The notes: generated by a model from the sequence alone, not told the origin. Counted from the first letter of the stretch, positions 28,393 to 37,835 are shown. The stretch is 64,000 nucleotides of DNA from CAVQLX01 sp963811605 (GCA_963811605.1 CAWESA010000014.1:91838-155837); one strand, 5' to 3'. Numbers and translations: made by a program.

Positions 28393-28815
28393 GATCCACA
28401 CCTTTTGACAATACCTCTCCACTTCGTAACGTGCTGAACAACCGGGACTTTTAGTCGCCTTTCTGCGATTGAGTCCGCTTCTGGGGTCGGTTTGCCGTCA
28501 TCCTCCGTGCACCTGGCCAGCCACCGCGCAGTTCGTGGACGGAAATGCGTATCGTCTCGACGCGCAGATTTTCCCTCGTCTGGGCTCCTTCCGGCGCAGA
28601 GAAGTGGGGGGTCACTTCTCACCAGATCTGATCGCGGCATATTGGATGGACCCACATCGGCCGACGGCACTCGGCAGGCGGCAAGCCACAGGAAGGCGGT
28701 GTCGGGTCAGGATGGATGTGACGACACGACGCATACGGCTGGCGGCGACGAAGGAAGCCGAAGTTCGTCAAGCGGCTGGCAACGCCGCGCGCTTGCTGCT
28801 GACACGGGTCGCAGC
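28393..28815. other. non-coding stretch, lower GC than neighbours at its start
   Basis: No supported gene is seen. It contains TTGACA just after the palindrome and moderately AT-richer sequence to about 28450. It lies between the FAD stub and the integrase module. Confidence 0.4.
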
Positions 28816-29174
28816 GTGACCGACGTGTCCTCGGTCTTGGACCTGGCCTCGCTGTTGGCTGAGCCCTCGCGTGCCGCTGAGCTGTCGGCCGACTAGCTGC
28901 CAGGCGTACTCACGAGCCTCGCCGCACACCAAGCGCAGGTTGCTGCACTGCAGACAGCTGTTGCAGCTCGGCTGGCCGAACTACCCTCGCGGACGCACAA
29001 CGCCCAGGGTCCTTACACCCTGGAGGAGGCCGCGACGTGATCGGCAAGAAGCCCACCTGGGTGCGGCGTCGGGCGCGGAACGGCAAGCTGGCCGGTCGCA
29101 AGGTCGGGAGAAGCTGGGTCTTCCCGCGTGAGGAGTTCGAGCGAGCCCTACGCAGCACGCGCCTTGCCGCTTGA
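28816..29174 (+). pseudogene. excisionase-like helix-turn-helix protein, broken
   Basis: From GTG 28816 the frame reads VTDVSSVLDLASLLAEPSRA and AELSAD, a TAG (28894-28896), then TSLAAHQAQVAALQTAVAAR and PYTLEEAAT, a TGA at 29038-29040. One frame over, it continues IGKKPTWVRRRARNGKLAGR, KVGRSWVFPREEFERAL, to the stop at 29172-29174. The whole matches small element-borne DNA-binding proteins with a MerR/AlpA-type domain (EEAA..IG...WVRRRA..GKL...KVGR.W.F). Adding one base at ACGTGATC (ACG-CTG-ATC) rejoins the domain. So one nonsense codon and one frameshift disable it. Such proteins often act as excisionase or element regulator; it lies upstream of the integrase. Confidence 0.65.
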
Positions 29175-29206
29175 CCGTGCCTATACGACTATACGATACT
29201 AGATTC

Positions 29207-29383
29207 ATGGAAGCCAGGCGGCGGCCCCGAGGAGCGGTCCCGGAGACGACCACGACAGTCACATTGCCGGTGTCCTTGATGGAGCGGGCGAAGATCCTCG
29301 CCATCAGGCGGCGCACGACGTTCAAGGCCGTCGTCGTCAGTGCTCTGACCGCATACCTCGACCGCCAGAAGGAGGATGCATGA
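29207..29383 (+). CDS. small ribbon-helix-helix-like protein
   Basis: The 58-residue protein starts at ATG 29207 (MEARRRPRGAVPE). TTTTVTLPVSLMERAKILAI resembles the beta-strand and first helix of ribbon-helix-helix DNA-binding proteins, and the rest is helical (FKAVVVSALTAYLDRQ). It would bind DNA as a dimer. Its stop overlaps the integrase start (ATGA), so it is translated with the integrase and may regulate it. No toxin partner is present. The ribbon-helix-helix assignment rests on pattern only. Confidence 0.6.
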   Translation: MEARRRPRGAVPETTTTVTLPVSLMERAKILAIRRRTTFKAVVVSALTAYLDRQKEDA

Positions 29384-30555
29384 GAGGAGAAGGCCGCATC
29401 TACGAGAGACCGGGCAGCCCGTTCCTGTGGATGGAGTTCTGGCAGGATGGACGACCGATCCGGAAGTCCACGAAGAAGACGACCGCCGAGGAGGCGCAAG
29501 CCGTGCTCGACAAGGAGCGCCGGGCGGTCAAGGAGGGCACGAAGGCACCCGACGAGGACCGGGTCACGCTACGTGACCTCTTCGGGCTGCTCGAAGCCGA
29601 CTACAGGAAGAAGCGCCGGCGGTCGATCGACACGATGAAGTGCTCGTTCAAGCACTTCATCGCCTTCTTCGGCGAGAAGGCGCGTGCCGTCCGTCTGGGC
29701 GACCGCCTCGATGAGTACGAGGCCTTGCGCGCCGAACAAGGGGCATCGATCGGCACGCTCCGCATCGAGTTGTCGCTGCTCCAGCGGGCGTATCGCCTCG
29801 CGGTCAAGAAGAAGCGCCTCTCATCCCGCAGCGTGCCCGACATCGAGCTTCCCCCGCTCGACCCGGCGGCCGTACGCAAGGGCTTCTTCCGGCAGGCCGA
29901 GGTCGAGAAGCTGTGCGAACGCCTCGGCGACACCCTCGCCGACGTCGTCCAGCTCCTCTTCTTCTGTCCTTGGCGGGTCGGTGCGGCGCGGCGGCTGGAG
30001 TGGCGCGACTTCGACGCCGAGGAGCAGGTGCTCACCCTGAGGGCCGAGCTGAACAAGACGGGCCACGAGCTACGGATTCCCCTCGACCGCGAGAACACGC
30101 CCCAGCTGATGGCGGTGATCGAGCGGCAGGCGGCTCGCCGCCGTCCCGAGTGCCCGTTCATCTTCCACGGACGTGACTGCGGGAAGACCCGGCTCGACAA
30201 GCACGGGCGTCAACGCCCCTGTCTCGGCAACTTCCGGAAGTCCTGGGCGACCGCGTGTGCCGCGATCGGGCTGCCCGGCCGCATTCCCCACGACCTCCGA
30301 CGCTCCGGCGTCAAGCACTACGTCGAGGCCGGCGTGGACCCGCACGTCGTCATGGGCTGGTCCGGGGACCGGACGGAATCGATGCTCCGGCGGTACAACA
30401 TCATCGACCTGGATGACCTGCGGCGCGCCGGGAAGCAGGCAAGCAACTACCTGGGCGCGAAGGCCAACGTCATCCGGCCCGAGTTCGGCCAGAGAACCCG
30501 CACAATTCCCGCACAGACGGGCGAAGCAGCGCAGGCCCAAGGCAGCCGTGGCTGA
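29380..30555 (+). CDS. tyrosine recombinase/integrase of the island
   Basis: The 391-residue protein has an N-terminal SAM-like core-binding region (about residues 60-150) and a catalytic domain with all active-site residues: R199 (CPWRVGAARRLEW), K226 (ELNKTGHELRIPL), H304-x-x-R307 (PHDLRRSGVKHY), W327 (VMGWSGD, in place of the second His) and nucleophile Y339 (MLRRYNIID). It should cut and rejoin DNA between attachment sites. The stop is 54 nt from the 3' end of tRNA-Ala, the expected position for an integrase that uses this tRNA as target. It overlaps the ribbon-helix-helix gene by ATGA. Being intact, it may still act, although its probable excisionase is broken. Confidence 0.9.
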   Translation: MRGEGRIYERPGSPFLWMEFWQDGRPIRKSTKKTTAEEAQAVLDKERRAVKEGTKAPDEDRVTLRDLFGLLEADYRKKRRRSIDTMKCSFKHFIAFFGEKARAVRLGDRLDEYEALRAEQGASIGTLRIELSLLQRAYRLAVKKKRLSSRSVPDIELPPLDPAAVRKGFFRQAEVEKLCERLGDTLADVVQLLFFCPWRVGAARRLEWRDFDAEEQVLTLRAELNKTGHELRIPLDRENTPQLMAVIERQAARRRPECPFIFHGRDCGKTRLDKHGRQRPCLGNFRKSWATACAAIGLPGRIPHDLRRSGVKHYVEAGVDPHVVMGWSGDRTESMLRRYNIIDLDDLRRAGKQASNYLGAKANVIRPEFGQRTRTIPAQTGEAAQAQGSRG

Positions 30556-30609
30556 GTTGGAAGGGTGCTAAGCGTGCGTTCAGCCGAGCGAATGGTGAAG
30601 AGGGAAAAG

Positions 30610-30682
<73 letters not shown>

Positions 30683-30719
30683 ACAACGGCGGGTTCGGCG
30701 CGGTCGCCCGTATAGCCTG

Positions 30720-31637
30720 CTACCCCCCGACCGTCAACGCGAGCGGGCGTGCGTTGCGACCGGCGCCGCCGAGATAGCACAGGGGGTCGACGGGCTGCGC
30801 GCCCACGCGGACCTCGTAGTGCAGGTGCGGGCCGGTGGCGCGGCCGGTCTGCCCGACGGCGGCGATCACCTCGCCGGTCTGCACCTGGCGGCCGACATCG
30901 GCGTAGATCGCGGAGAGGTGGGCATAGACCGTCTTCAGACCGAAGCCGTGGTCGAGCACCACCATGTTGCCGTAGCCGCGCAGGCGCCCGGCGTAGACCA
31001 CGGTGCCGTTGCCCGCGGCTGCGACCGGCGTGCCCTGCAGCGCGCGGATGTCGAGGCCGGGATGGAACTCGTAGCCACCACCCCACGGAGAGGAACGCTC
31101 ACCGAACTCGGACGAGATCGGACCCGCGACGGGCCAGTCCCAGGGCGGCGTGCCCGCGTCCGTCGAGCCGTTCTCGACGAGCGAGCTCAGCAACGCGACC
31201 GAATCGTTGATGGCGGCCGTCTGTCCCTCGAGCCAGGCGAGCTGCTCGAGCGCTTGCGCCGTGGGCTCCGAGACCAGCGCCTCACCCGCGTCGGGAATCG
31301 TGATCGGCTTGAGCGGTGACGACTCCGGCTCGCGGCTTTCCTCGAGGCGGGCCACGCGACGCAGCTTCGCGGCGCGCTCGCGTGCCCCGGCGGTGACCCG
31401 GGTCGCGCGGTCGATGCCGGCGGCGAGCTGCAGGATCTCGACGCGCTGGCGCCGGGCGATTTCCCGGCGCTCCGAGAGGCGCGCCTGCGTCCACGCGAGC
31501 TCCTTCTCGGCCGCACGCAGCTGGGCGTACGTGCTTCTCAGCTGCTGGCCCGCTGCACCGAGCAGGCCGAGGCAGAAGACTGCCAGGACGAACCGACTCG
31601 TGCGCTGCCGGCGGGTGGGTGAGTCCGCATGGCGCAT
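30720..31637 (-). CDS. M23 family murein endopeptidase (LytM/NlpD-like), membrane-anchored
   Basis: The 305-residue protein has an N-terminal transmembrane segment (FVLAVFCLGLLGAA), a coiled-coil region (about residues 30-100) and a C-terminal M23 domain. The zinc motifs are FHPGLDI (H and D near residue 195-200), and HLHYEVR near 275. It probably cleaves peptide crosslinks in peptidoglycan in the periplasm. Coiled coil plus LytM is the layout of EnvC- and NlpD-type division or sporulation-like factors. It is downstream of recN on the same strand, 76 nt apart. Confidence 0.85.
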   Translation of the reverse strand: MRHADSPTRRQRTSRFVLAVFCLGLLGAAGQQLRSTYAQLRAAEKELAWTQARLSERREIARRQRVEILQLAAGIDRATRVTAGARERAAKLRRVARLEESREPESSPLKPITIPDAGEALVSEPTAQALEQLAWLEGQTAAINDSVALLSSLVENGSTDAGTPPWDWPVAGPISSEFGERSSPWGGGYEFHPGLDIRALQGTPVAAAGNGTVVYAGRLRGYGNMVVLDHGFGLKTVYAHLSAIYADVGRQVQTGEVIAAVGQTGRATGPHLHYEVRVGAQPVDPLCYLGGAGRNARPLALTVGG

Positions 31638-31713
31638 GAATGCCTCCGGGAAGGTGGGGTCCCGGTGGAGTATCGGAGGCCTCCGGCCGGGTCAAGCAGA
31701 ACGAGATGCTCAG

Positions 31714-33412
31714 TCATTTGCCAGCGATGGCCGCGGCCCGGGCGCTGCCCCTGCCCTCTCGCAACAGCTCCTGGGCGTGTTCGCGCGCCTCCCGCGTGAG
31801 GCGCGCGCCACCCAGCATGCGAGCAAGCTCCGTCACGCGATCGGCGTCCGAGAGGCGCGTGGCGGACGACACCGTGCGGCCGCGGACGACTCGCTTCGAC
31901 GACCACGACGTGGTGCTGCGCGAATGCCGCGATCACCGGCAGGTGCGTGACCGAGAGCACCTGGCGCCGCCGGCCAAGCTCGCGCAGCTTGCGGCCGACC
32001 ACCTCGGCGACGCGTCCTCCGATCCCGGCGTCGACCTCGTCGAAGATCAACGTCGCACCGTCGTCCCCGCCCGCGGCCACCGTCTTGAGCGCGAGCATGA
32101 TGCGCGACAGCTCGCCGCCGGATGCCACGCGCGCCAGCGGGCGTGGCTCCTCGCCGGGATTGGCGGCCAGGAAGAACTCGACCTCGTCGAGTCCGGCCGG
32201 CCCGAGCGTCTGCTCGTCGGCGACGCGCACCGCGAAGCGCGCATCCTCGAGGGCGACCTGCCGGAACTCCGACTGGACCGCCCGTTCGAGCGTGCGCGCC
32301 GCTCGGCGGCGTGCGGCGCTCAGGCGTTGACCCCACTCGGAGGCTGCGTGCTCTGCCCGCTCGGCGGCGGTCGCCAGCGCGACCACGCCCTCCTCGCCCT
32401 CGGACGCGAGCGCGAGCTCGTGCGCGATCTCCTCGCGGCGCGCGACCATGGCCTCGACCGAGCTGCCGTACTTCTTCTGCAGGCGTCCCAGCTCGGCCAG
32501 GCGACGCTCGACCGTCTCGAGCCGGACCGGATCGGGTGCCAGGCCGCGGACGTAGCGCCCGAGCTGTGCGCCCGCTTCCTCGAGCTCGGCAAGCGCCTGC
32601 TCGACCAGCGTGCGGATGGACGCCAGGCTGTCGTCGAGCCGCTCCGCTTCGCGGATCGATCCGACCGCGCGGCCCAGCACATCGACGGCCGACGCCTCGC
32701 CCGAGTACACCCCGGCCTCGGCGGCGCCGGCCAGGGTCCCGAGGCGCTCGGCGTGCACCAGCCGCGCGCGCTCGGCCTGCAACTCGGCGTCCTCGCCGGG
32801 AACCAGGGCGGCCTGCTCGAGCTCGGCATGCTGGAAGTGCAAGAGGTCGGTGCGCTCGCGGGCGGCGCGCTGCGCGGCGTCGCGGTCCGCGAGCGCTTGA
32901 CGCGCGCTCGCGAGCCGGCTCCAGCGCACGCGCATCTCGTCGACGTCCGCCTCCAGTCCGGCAGCCGTGTCGAGCAGCTCGCGATGGCTCTCCACCCGGC
33001 GCAGCGCCTGGTGCTCGTCCTGACCGTAGACGCGGAGCAGGTGCGGCGCGAGATCGCGCAGGACCGCCAGCGAGCCGAGCGCGCCGTTGACGTACGCCCG
33101 CGTGCGCCCCCCGCGGCCGATCACCCGCCGTACCAGCAGCTGATCGCTCGCGTCCCCGCCGACACCGGCGGCGGCGAGCACCTCGCGCGCCCCGGGTGAG
33201 ACGTCCTCGAACAGCGCCTCGACCACCGCCTCGTCCGCGCCGGCCCGCACGAGATCGACGTCCGGACGACCGCCGAGCGCGACGTCGAGCGCCTGGAGCA
33301 GGATCGACTTGCCGGCGCCCGTCTCGCCCGTGACGACGTTGAACCCTGGCTCCATGACGAGCTCGATCTCGTCGATGATGGCGAGGTCAGAGACGCGGAG
33401 CGCGCGCAGCAT
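31714..33412 (-). pseudogene. recN: DNA repair protein RecN, frameshift near the C-terminus
   Basis: RecN is an SMC-like ATPase of double-strand break repair. The N-terminus has the Walker A motif GETGAGKS (29-36), followed by long coiled coils, then ASGGELSRIMLALK and LIFDEVDAGIGG (signature and Walker B). After VLSVTHLPVIAAFAQHHVVV the frame is lost at about 31894. The next frame gives RVVRGRTVSSATRLSDADRV, TELARMLGG and the usual end, with a TGA at 31714-31716. One extra base at 31894 explains it; repaired length is 565 residues. As read, the protein would end in about 80 foreign residues. It is the only frameshift seen in the core region, so either a sequence error or a recent mutation is possible. 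nadK overlaps its start by 26 nt. Confidence 0.8.
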
Positions 33413-34277
33413 GGCGTCCTCCCTGACGCGTGCCCCATCCGAGCTTCGAGCGCAGCACGTCGTAGTGGGTGCGGTCGGGCGAGCCGACGAGCGACACCGG
33501 CTCGCGCCCGCGGCGCACCACCACCACGTCGCCGCCGGTGAGCGGCGTACCTTCCTGCCCGTCGACCGTGAGGATCGTGTCCTGCTGCCCGGCCTCGATC
33601 TCGATCCGTACCACCGCCTGCGGGCGCAGCACGACCGGCCGGTTCGACAGCGTGTGCGGCGAGATCGGAGACACCAGCAGCACCTCGACCGTCGGCTCGA
33701 CGATCGGGCCGCCGACGGACAGCGAGTAGGCCGTGGAGCCGGTCGGCGTCGCCACGATGAGCCCGTCGGCGCGATAGCTCGTGAACGGCAGGCCGTCGAC
33801 CGACACCGCGCAGCGGACGATGCGTGCCAGCGCGCCGTTCGAGACCACGACGTCGTTGAGCGCGCGGAAGCGCTGGCGGGTCCGACCGCCGCGCTCGAGC
33901 GTGGCCCCGAGCGTCATGCGCCGGTCGATCTCGTAGTCGCCGCCGAGCACGCGGCCGAGCATGTGCATCGCCTCCGATTCCGCCACCTCCGTGAGGAAGC
34001 CGAGCTCGCCCATGTTGACACCGAGGATCGGCACGCGGGCGCCCGCACGCCGGGCCACCGAGAGGAGCGTGCCGTCGCCGCCCAGCACGACGATCAGATC
34101 CACCTCGCGGACCAGCGCGGCCTTGGAGCGCGACGGCACGCCGGGCAGCGGCGCGGCGGCGTCGGCGAGCACCCTGATGCCGCGGCGGCGGAGCGACCGC
34201 ACGATGCGTTGCGCGAGGCGCACGGCGCGGGCGCGGCCGCGTTTCACCACCAGGCCGACCGTACCGATGCGCCCCAT
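33387..34277 (-). CDS. nadK: NAD kinase
   Basis: The 296-residue enzyme phosphorylates NAD to NADP. Diagnostic motifs are LGGDGTLL (66-72), NMGELGFLTE, NDVVVSNG and PTGSTAYSLSVGGPI. Start is the ATG at 34277 with GAGGTGGG upstream; the longer open frame includes antisense of rarA. It is the first gene of nadK-recN-M23 and overlaps the recN start by 26 nt. It is divergent from rarA with 79 nt between the starts. Confidence 0.93.
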   Translation of the reverse strand: MGRIGTVGLVVKRGRARAVRLAQRIVRSLRRRGIRVLADAAAPLPGVPSRSKAALVREVDLIVVLGGDGTLLSVARRAGARVPILGVNMGELGFLTEVAESEAMHMLGRVLGGDYEIDRRMTLGATLERGGRTRQRFRALNDVVVSNGALARIVRCAVSVDGLPFTSYRADGLIVATPTGSTAYSLSVGGPIVEPTVEVLLVSPISPHTLSNRPVVLRPQAVVRIEIEAGQQDTILTVDGQEGTPLTGGDVVVVRRGREPVSLVGSPDRTHYDVLRSKLGWGTRQGGRHAARAPRL

Positions 34278-34356
34278 CCCACCTCGCCGCCGAGCGTTCG
34301 TACCATGCGCCTCGCGGGTGTTCCAGTATGCGCGCCGTGTGCTAGCGTCCGGCGGC

Positions 34357-35700
34357 ATGCCGCGGCAGCCGGAGCTGTTCCCGCGCGCGCCCGCAGCCGC
34401 GCCGCCATCCGATCGGATGCCGCTGGCCGAGCGCATGCGGCCGCGGTCGGTCGACGAGTTCGTCGGCCAGCCCCACCTCCTCGGCCCGGGTCGCGTGCTG
34501 CGCGACCTGCTCGCCGGCGGCCAGCTCGAGTCGCTCATCCTCTGGGGGCCGCCGGGAACCGGCAAGACGACCCTGGCGCGGTTGCTGGGCGAGGCGTGCG
34601 GCGTGCGTACGATCGGCTTCTCCGCGGTGCTCCACGGCGTGAAGGAGCTGCGCGCGGTGGTCGAGGACGCCGAGCAGGAGCTGCGCGGCTCCGGCAAGCC
34701 CACCCTGCTCTTCGTCGACGAGATCCACCGCCTGAACAAGGCACAGCAGGACGCCTTCCTGCCCCACGTCGAGCGCGGCACCATCATCCTGATCGGCGCC
34801 ACCACCGAGAACCCGTCCTTCGAGGTGATCCCGGCCCTGCTCTCGCGCACCCGCGTGCTGGTCCTGGAGCCACTCGCGGCCGACGACATCGGTACGCTGG
34901 TCGATCGGGCACTCGCCGACCCCGAGCGCGGCCTCGGTCGCCTCACGCTGACGCTCGCGGCCGACGCGCGTGCGTTTCTCGTCGACCATTCCCAGGGCGA
35001 CGCCCGCGTCGCGCTGGGCACGCTCGAGGTCGCGTCGCACCTGGCGCGGGTGCGCCGGACTCGATCGCTCGACCTGCCGCTGCTCGAGGAAGCGGCGCAG
35101 CGGCGCGCCCTGCGTTACGACAAGGCCGGCGAGGAGCACTACAACGTCATCTCCGCGTTCATCAAGAGCATGCGTGGCGGGGACCCGGACGCGGCGGTGT
35201 ACTGGCTCATGCGGATGCTCGAGGCGGGCGAAGATCCGCTGTTCGTCGCGCGACGCATGGTGATCTTCGCGGCCGAGGACGTCGGCAACGCGGAGCCGCA
35301 GGCGCTCGCCATCGCCGTCGCCGCCAAGGACGCGGTGCACTTCGTCGGCCTGCCGGAAGGGCGCCTCCCGCTCGCGCAGGCCGCGACCTACCTGGCGACC
35401 TGCCCCAAGTCGAACGCCGCGACCCGCGCGATGATCGCGGCCTCCGCGGACATCCAGGCGCACGGCCCCCTCCCCGTCCCGCTCCACCTGCGCAACGCGC
35501 CCACGCCGCTCATGCAGGGCCTCGGGTACGGCGCGGGGTACGACTACCCGCACGACCATCCCGACGCCGCGACCGACCAGGAGTTCCTGCCCGCCGAGCT
35601 CCGCGCGCGCCGCTACTACGAGCCCGTCGATCGCGGACACGAGGCCGAGATCGCGAAGCGGCTGCGCGCCTGGCGCGGAAAGCGCGCGCGGGACGTGTGA
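34357..35700 (+). CDS. rarA: replication-associated recombination protein A (AAA ATPase)
   Basis: The 447-residue clamp-loader-like AAA+ ATPase has Walker A GPPGTGKT (64-71), Walker B LLFVDEIHRLNKAQQD, the sensor region IGATTENPSFE, and the family-specific C-terminus (EHYNVISAFIKSMRGGDPDA, RRMVIFAAEDVGNA, GLGYGAGYDYPHD). RarA/MgsA acts at stalled replication forks with single-stranded DNA binding protein. The start is placed at MPRQPELF because homology begins directly after it; upstream frame is antisense of nadK. Confidence 0.93.
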   Translation: MPRQPELFPRAPAAAPPSDRMPLAERMRPRSVDEFVGQPHLLGPGRVLRDLLAGGQLESLILWGPPGTGKTTLARLLGEACGVRTIGFSAVLHGVKELRAVVEDAEQELRGSGKPTLLFVDEIHRLNKAQQDAFLPHVERGTIILIGATTENPSFEVIPALLSRTRVLVLEPLAADDIGTLVDRALADPERGLGRLTLTLAADARAFLVDHSQGDARVALGTLEVASHLARVRRTRSLDLPLLEEAAQRRALRYDKAGEEHYNVISAFIKSMRGGDPDAAVYWLMRMLEAGEDPLFVARRMVIFAAEDVGNAEPQALAIAVAAKDAVHFVGLPEGRLPLAQAATYLATCPKSNAATRAMIAASADIQAHGPLPVPLHLRNAPTPLMQGLGYGAGYDYPHDHPDAATDQEFLPAELRARRYYEPVDRGHEAEIAKRLRAWRGKRARDV

Positions 35701-35882
35701 CGACGCGGTGCGTGATGCGGCGCGGGCGTCTCGCTCACCCGGGTTCTCACGCGGTGCGGTCGGCGGTATCGTCCCATCGCCCGCTCGATCCGTCCAGGTC
35801 AGGCGCAGGATCGTCCGGACCCGACCCGAAGCGAAGCGCGGCATGTCGCCGCGAGAGGCCGAGCGGACAAAGGAGGGATGCT

Positions 35883-37091
35883 ATGGCTACCATCCTCGAC
35901 ACGCTGCGGAGCCTGGTCACGCCCGATCTCCTCGCCCAGGCGTCGACCGCGCTCGGCGAGCCGCAGGCGAACGTCTCCCGCGGATTCGGCGCCGCCCTTC
36001 CCGCCGTCCTCGCCGGGGTGCTGGCGAAATCGAACGACACCGGCGCGATGCGCCAGATCATGGATCTGCTCGGGAGCTCCACCCTGGATGGCAACCTGCT
36101 TCGCAACCTGACGGGCATGCTGGGTGAGCAAGGCGGCGCCCGGTCGCCGCTCCTCGAGCTGGGGCAGCGCTTCCTGGCGACGATCTTCGGCTCCCGGCAG
36201 GGGGCGATCGCCGACGCGATCGCCGGGCAGGCCGGCATCAAGCCGCAGGGCGCGTCGACGCTGCTCGGCCTCGCCGGCCCGCTCGTCATGTCGGTGCTCG
36301 GTGAGACCGTGACGCGCGACGGTCTCAACGCCGCCGGCCTCGCCCGGCTCCTCACGTCGCAGCAGGACGCCATCGTGCGGGAGGCGCCCGCGGGGCTCGC
36401 GGGGCTGCTCGGCCTGGGCGGCCTGGGCGCCACGCCGCGCGCACCGAGCGGCGACTACGAGGCGCCGGTGAGCGCTCGCAGCACCTCCTCCTGGCTCCCC
36501 GCGGCCGCACTCGGAGCGATGGTGGCGCTCGCCGGGCTCTGGGCGTGGTCGCACGAGCCCGGCGCGCGGCACCCCACGGCCCAGGCGCCGGCGAACCAGG
36601 TCGCGTCCGCGTCGGTGACGGACGTTCCCGACATGGGGAGCTTCACGAAGCGCCTGCCGACCAACTTCGAGCTGCGCGCGCCCGCCACGGGCATCGAGAA
36701 GCAGGTCGTGGTGTTCGTCGAGGATCCGGACAAGACCGTCGACTCGGCGACCTGGTTCGACTTCGACCGGCTGCTGTTCGAGACCGGCTCGGCGCAGCTC
36801 AAGCCGGAATCGCGCGAGCAGCTGCGCAACGTGGCCGAGATCCTGAAGGCGTACCCGAAGGTGAAGGCGAAGATCGGCGGATACACCGACAACGTCGGCA
36901 ACCCGGACGCCAACCTGAAGCTGTCGCAGGACCGCGCCACCAACGTCATGAAGGAGCTCGTCGTGCTCGGCGTGGCCGAGGATCGCCTGAGCGCGGAGGG
37001 CTTCGGCGAGCAGCACCCGGTGGCGAGCAACGACACCGACGCGGGCCGGCAGCAGAATCGCCGCATCGCGCTGCGCGTGACCGAGAAGTAG
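35883..37091 (+). CDS. DUF937-OmpA fusion protein with one membrane segment
   Basis: The 402-residue protein starts at an ATG with AAAGGAGGG upstream. Residues about 1-190 are a DUF937-like domain, rich in Gly/Ala/Leu (SNDTGAMRQIMDLLGS, GLLGLGGLG). A transmembrane segment (AAALGAMVALAGLWAW) near residue 210 leads to a C-terminal OmpA domain with WFDFDRLLFETGSAQLKPES, IGGYTDNVGNPDANLKLSQD, and R..NRRIALRV. The OmpA part should bind peptidoglycan in the periplasm; the DUF937 part would be cytoplasmic. Role unknown. A 14-bp-stem hairpin lies 30 nt after the stop, inside the convergent truA gene. Confidence 0.85.
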   Translation: MATILDTLRSLVTPDLLAQASTALGEPQANVSRGFGAALPAVLAGVLAKSNDTGAMRQIMDLLGSSTLDGNLLRNLTGMLGEQGGARSPLLELGQRFLATIFGSRQGAIADAIAGQAGIKPQGASTLLGLAGPLVMSVLGETVTRDGLNAAGLARLLTSQQDAIVREAPAGLAGLLGLGGLGATPRAPSGDYEAPVSARSTSSWLPAAALGAMVALAGLWAWSHEPGARHPTAQAPANQVASASVTDVPDMGSFTKRLPTNFELRAPATGIEKQVVVFVEDPDKTVDSATWFDFDRLLFETGSAQLKPESREQLRNVAEILKAYPKVKAKIGGYTDNVGNPDANLKLSQDRATNVMKELVVLGVAEDRLSAEGFGEQHPVASNDTDAGRQQNRRIALRVTEK

Positions 37092-37094
37092 CGC

Positions 37095-37835
37095 TCAGTA
37101 GCGCACGGCGACCAGCGACAGCCCGTGCGGGGGCGCCGTCGCCCCCGCACGGGTCCGGTCGCACCCGGCCAGCACCTCCGCGATGGACTCGGGGGCCCGT
37201 GCCCCCGACCCCACCTCGACGAGCGTGCCGACGACGTTGCGCACCATGTGCTTGAGGAACGCCGTCGCCTCGACACGGTAGACGAGGAGCGGCGGCTCCC
37301 GATGCACGCCACTCGCGAGCACGCACCGGACCGTCGTGGGCGGCGTCTCCTTCGCATCCGCCCCCCGGAAGCCGGCGAAATCGTGCTCGCCCTCGAGCAG
37401 GCGGGCCGCCGCGTCCATGGCGTCGACGGCGAGCGGCATGGTCAGGTGCCACGCCCAGCGCCGCCAGAACGGCGACGGCGCGGGCGCGTTGAGGATGCGA
37501 TACTCGTAGACGCGACTGCGCGCGTGCCGGCGCGCGTCGAACGCGTCGTCGACGACCGCGAGGTCGCGCACGGCGATGTCCTCCGGGAGCATCGCGTTCA
37601 GGCTCCGACACAGGCGCCCGAGGTCCCCGGGCGCCCGCGACACGGGCGCGGTCGCCACCTGACCCGCCGCATGCACGCCGGCGTCGGTGCGGCCGGCACC
37701 CCGCACGCGCACCGGCTCGCGCAGCGCGATCGCCAGCACGCGCTCCAGCTCGCCCTGCACCGTGGGACCGCCGGGTTGCACCTGCCAGCCGAGGTAGCGC
37801 GTCCCCTCGTACTCGACGGTGAGCCGCAGCTGCAC
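37095..37835 (-). CDS. truA: tRNA pseudouridine(38-40) synthase
   Basis: The 246-residue enzyme makes pseudouridine at tRNA positions 38-40. The catalytic Asp is D51 in GAGRTDAGVHA; other family marks are YLGWQVQPGGPTVQGELE, RVYEYRILN and FLKHMVRNVVGTL. The start is GTG at 37835, 3 nt after usg. It ends 3 nt from the convergent DUF937-OmpA gene. It is last in a long leu/ilv operon on the minus strand, an order also seen near leuB-asd-usg-truA in other proteobacteria. Confidence 0.93.
   Translation of the reverse strand: MQLRLTVEYEGTRYLGWQVQPGGPTVQGELERVLAIALREPVRVRGAGRTDAGVHAAGQVATAPVSRAPGDLGRLCRSLNAMLPEDIAVRDLAVVDDAFDARRHARSRVYEYRILNAPAPSPFWRRWAWHLTMPLAVDAMDAAARLLEGEHDFAGFRGADAKETPPTTVRCVLASGVHREPPLLVYRVEATAFLKHMVRNVVGTLVEVGSGARAPESIAEVLAGCDRTRAGATAPPHGLSLVAVRY
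37122..37153. terminator. strong hairpin inside the 3' end of truA
   Basis: Arms CCCGTGCGGGGGCG (37122-37135) and CGCCCCCGCACGGG (37140-37153) are a perfect 14-bp stem with loop CCGT. It follows the stop of the DUF937-OmpA gene by 30 nt and lies in truA codons. No T run follows on either strand, so it is not a standard intrinsic terminator but may stop or protect the convergent transcripts. Confidence 0.5.

Noticed and set aside
28236..28454. A complete small flavoprotein
   Set aside because: Only the first 30 residues match; the rest is unrelated and includes the 20-bp palindrome.
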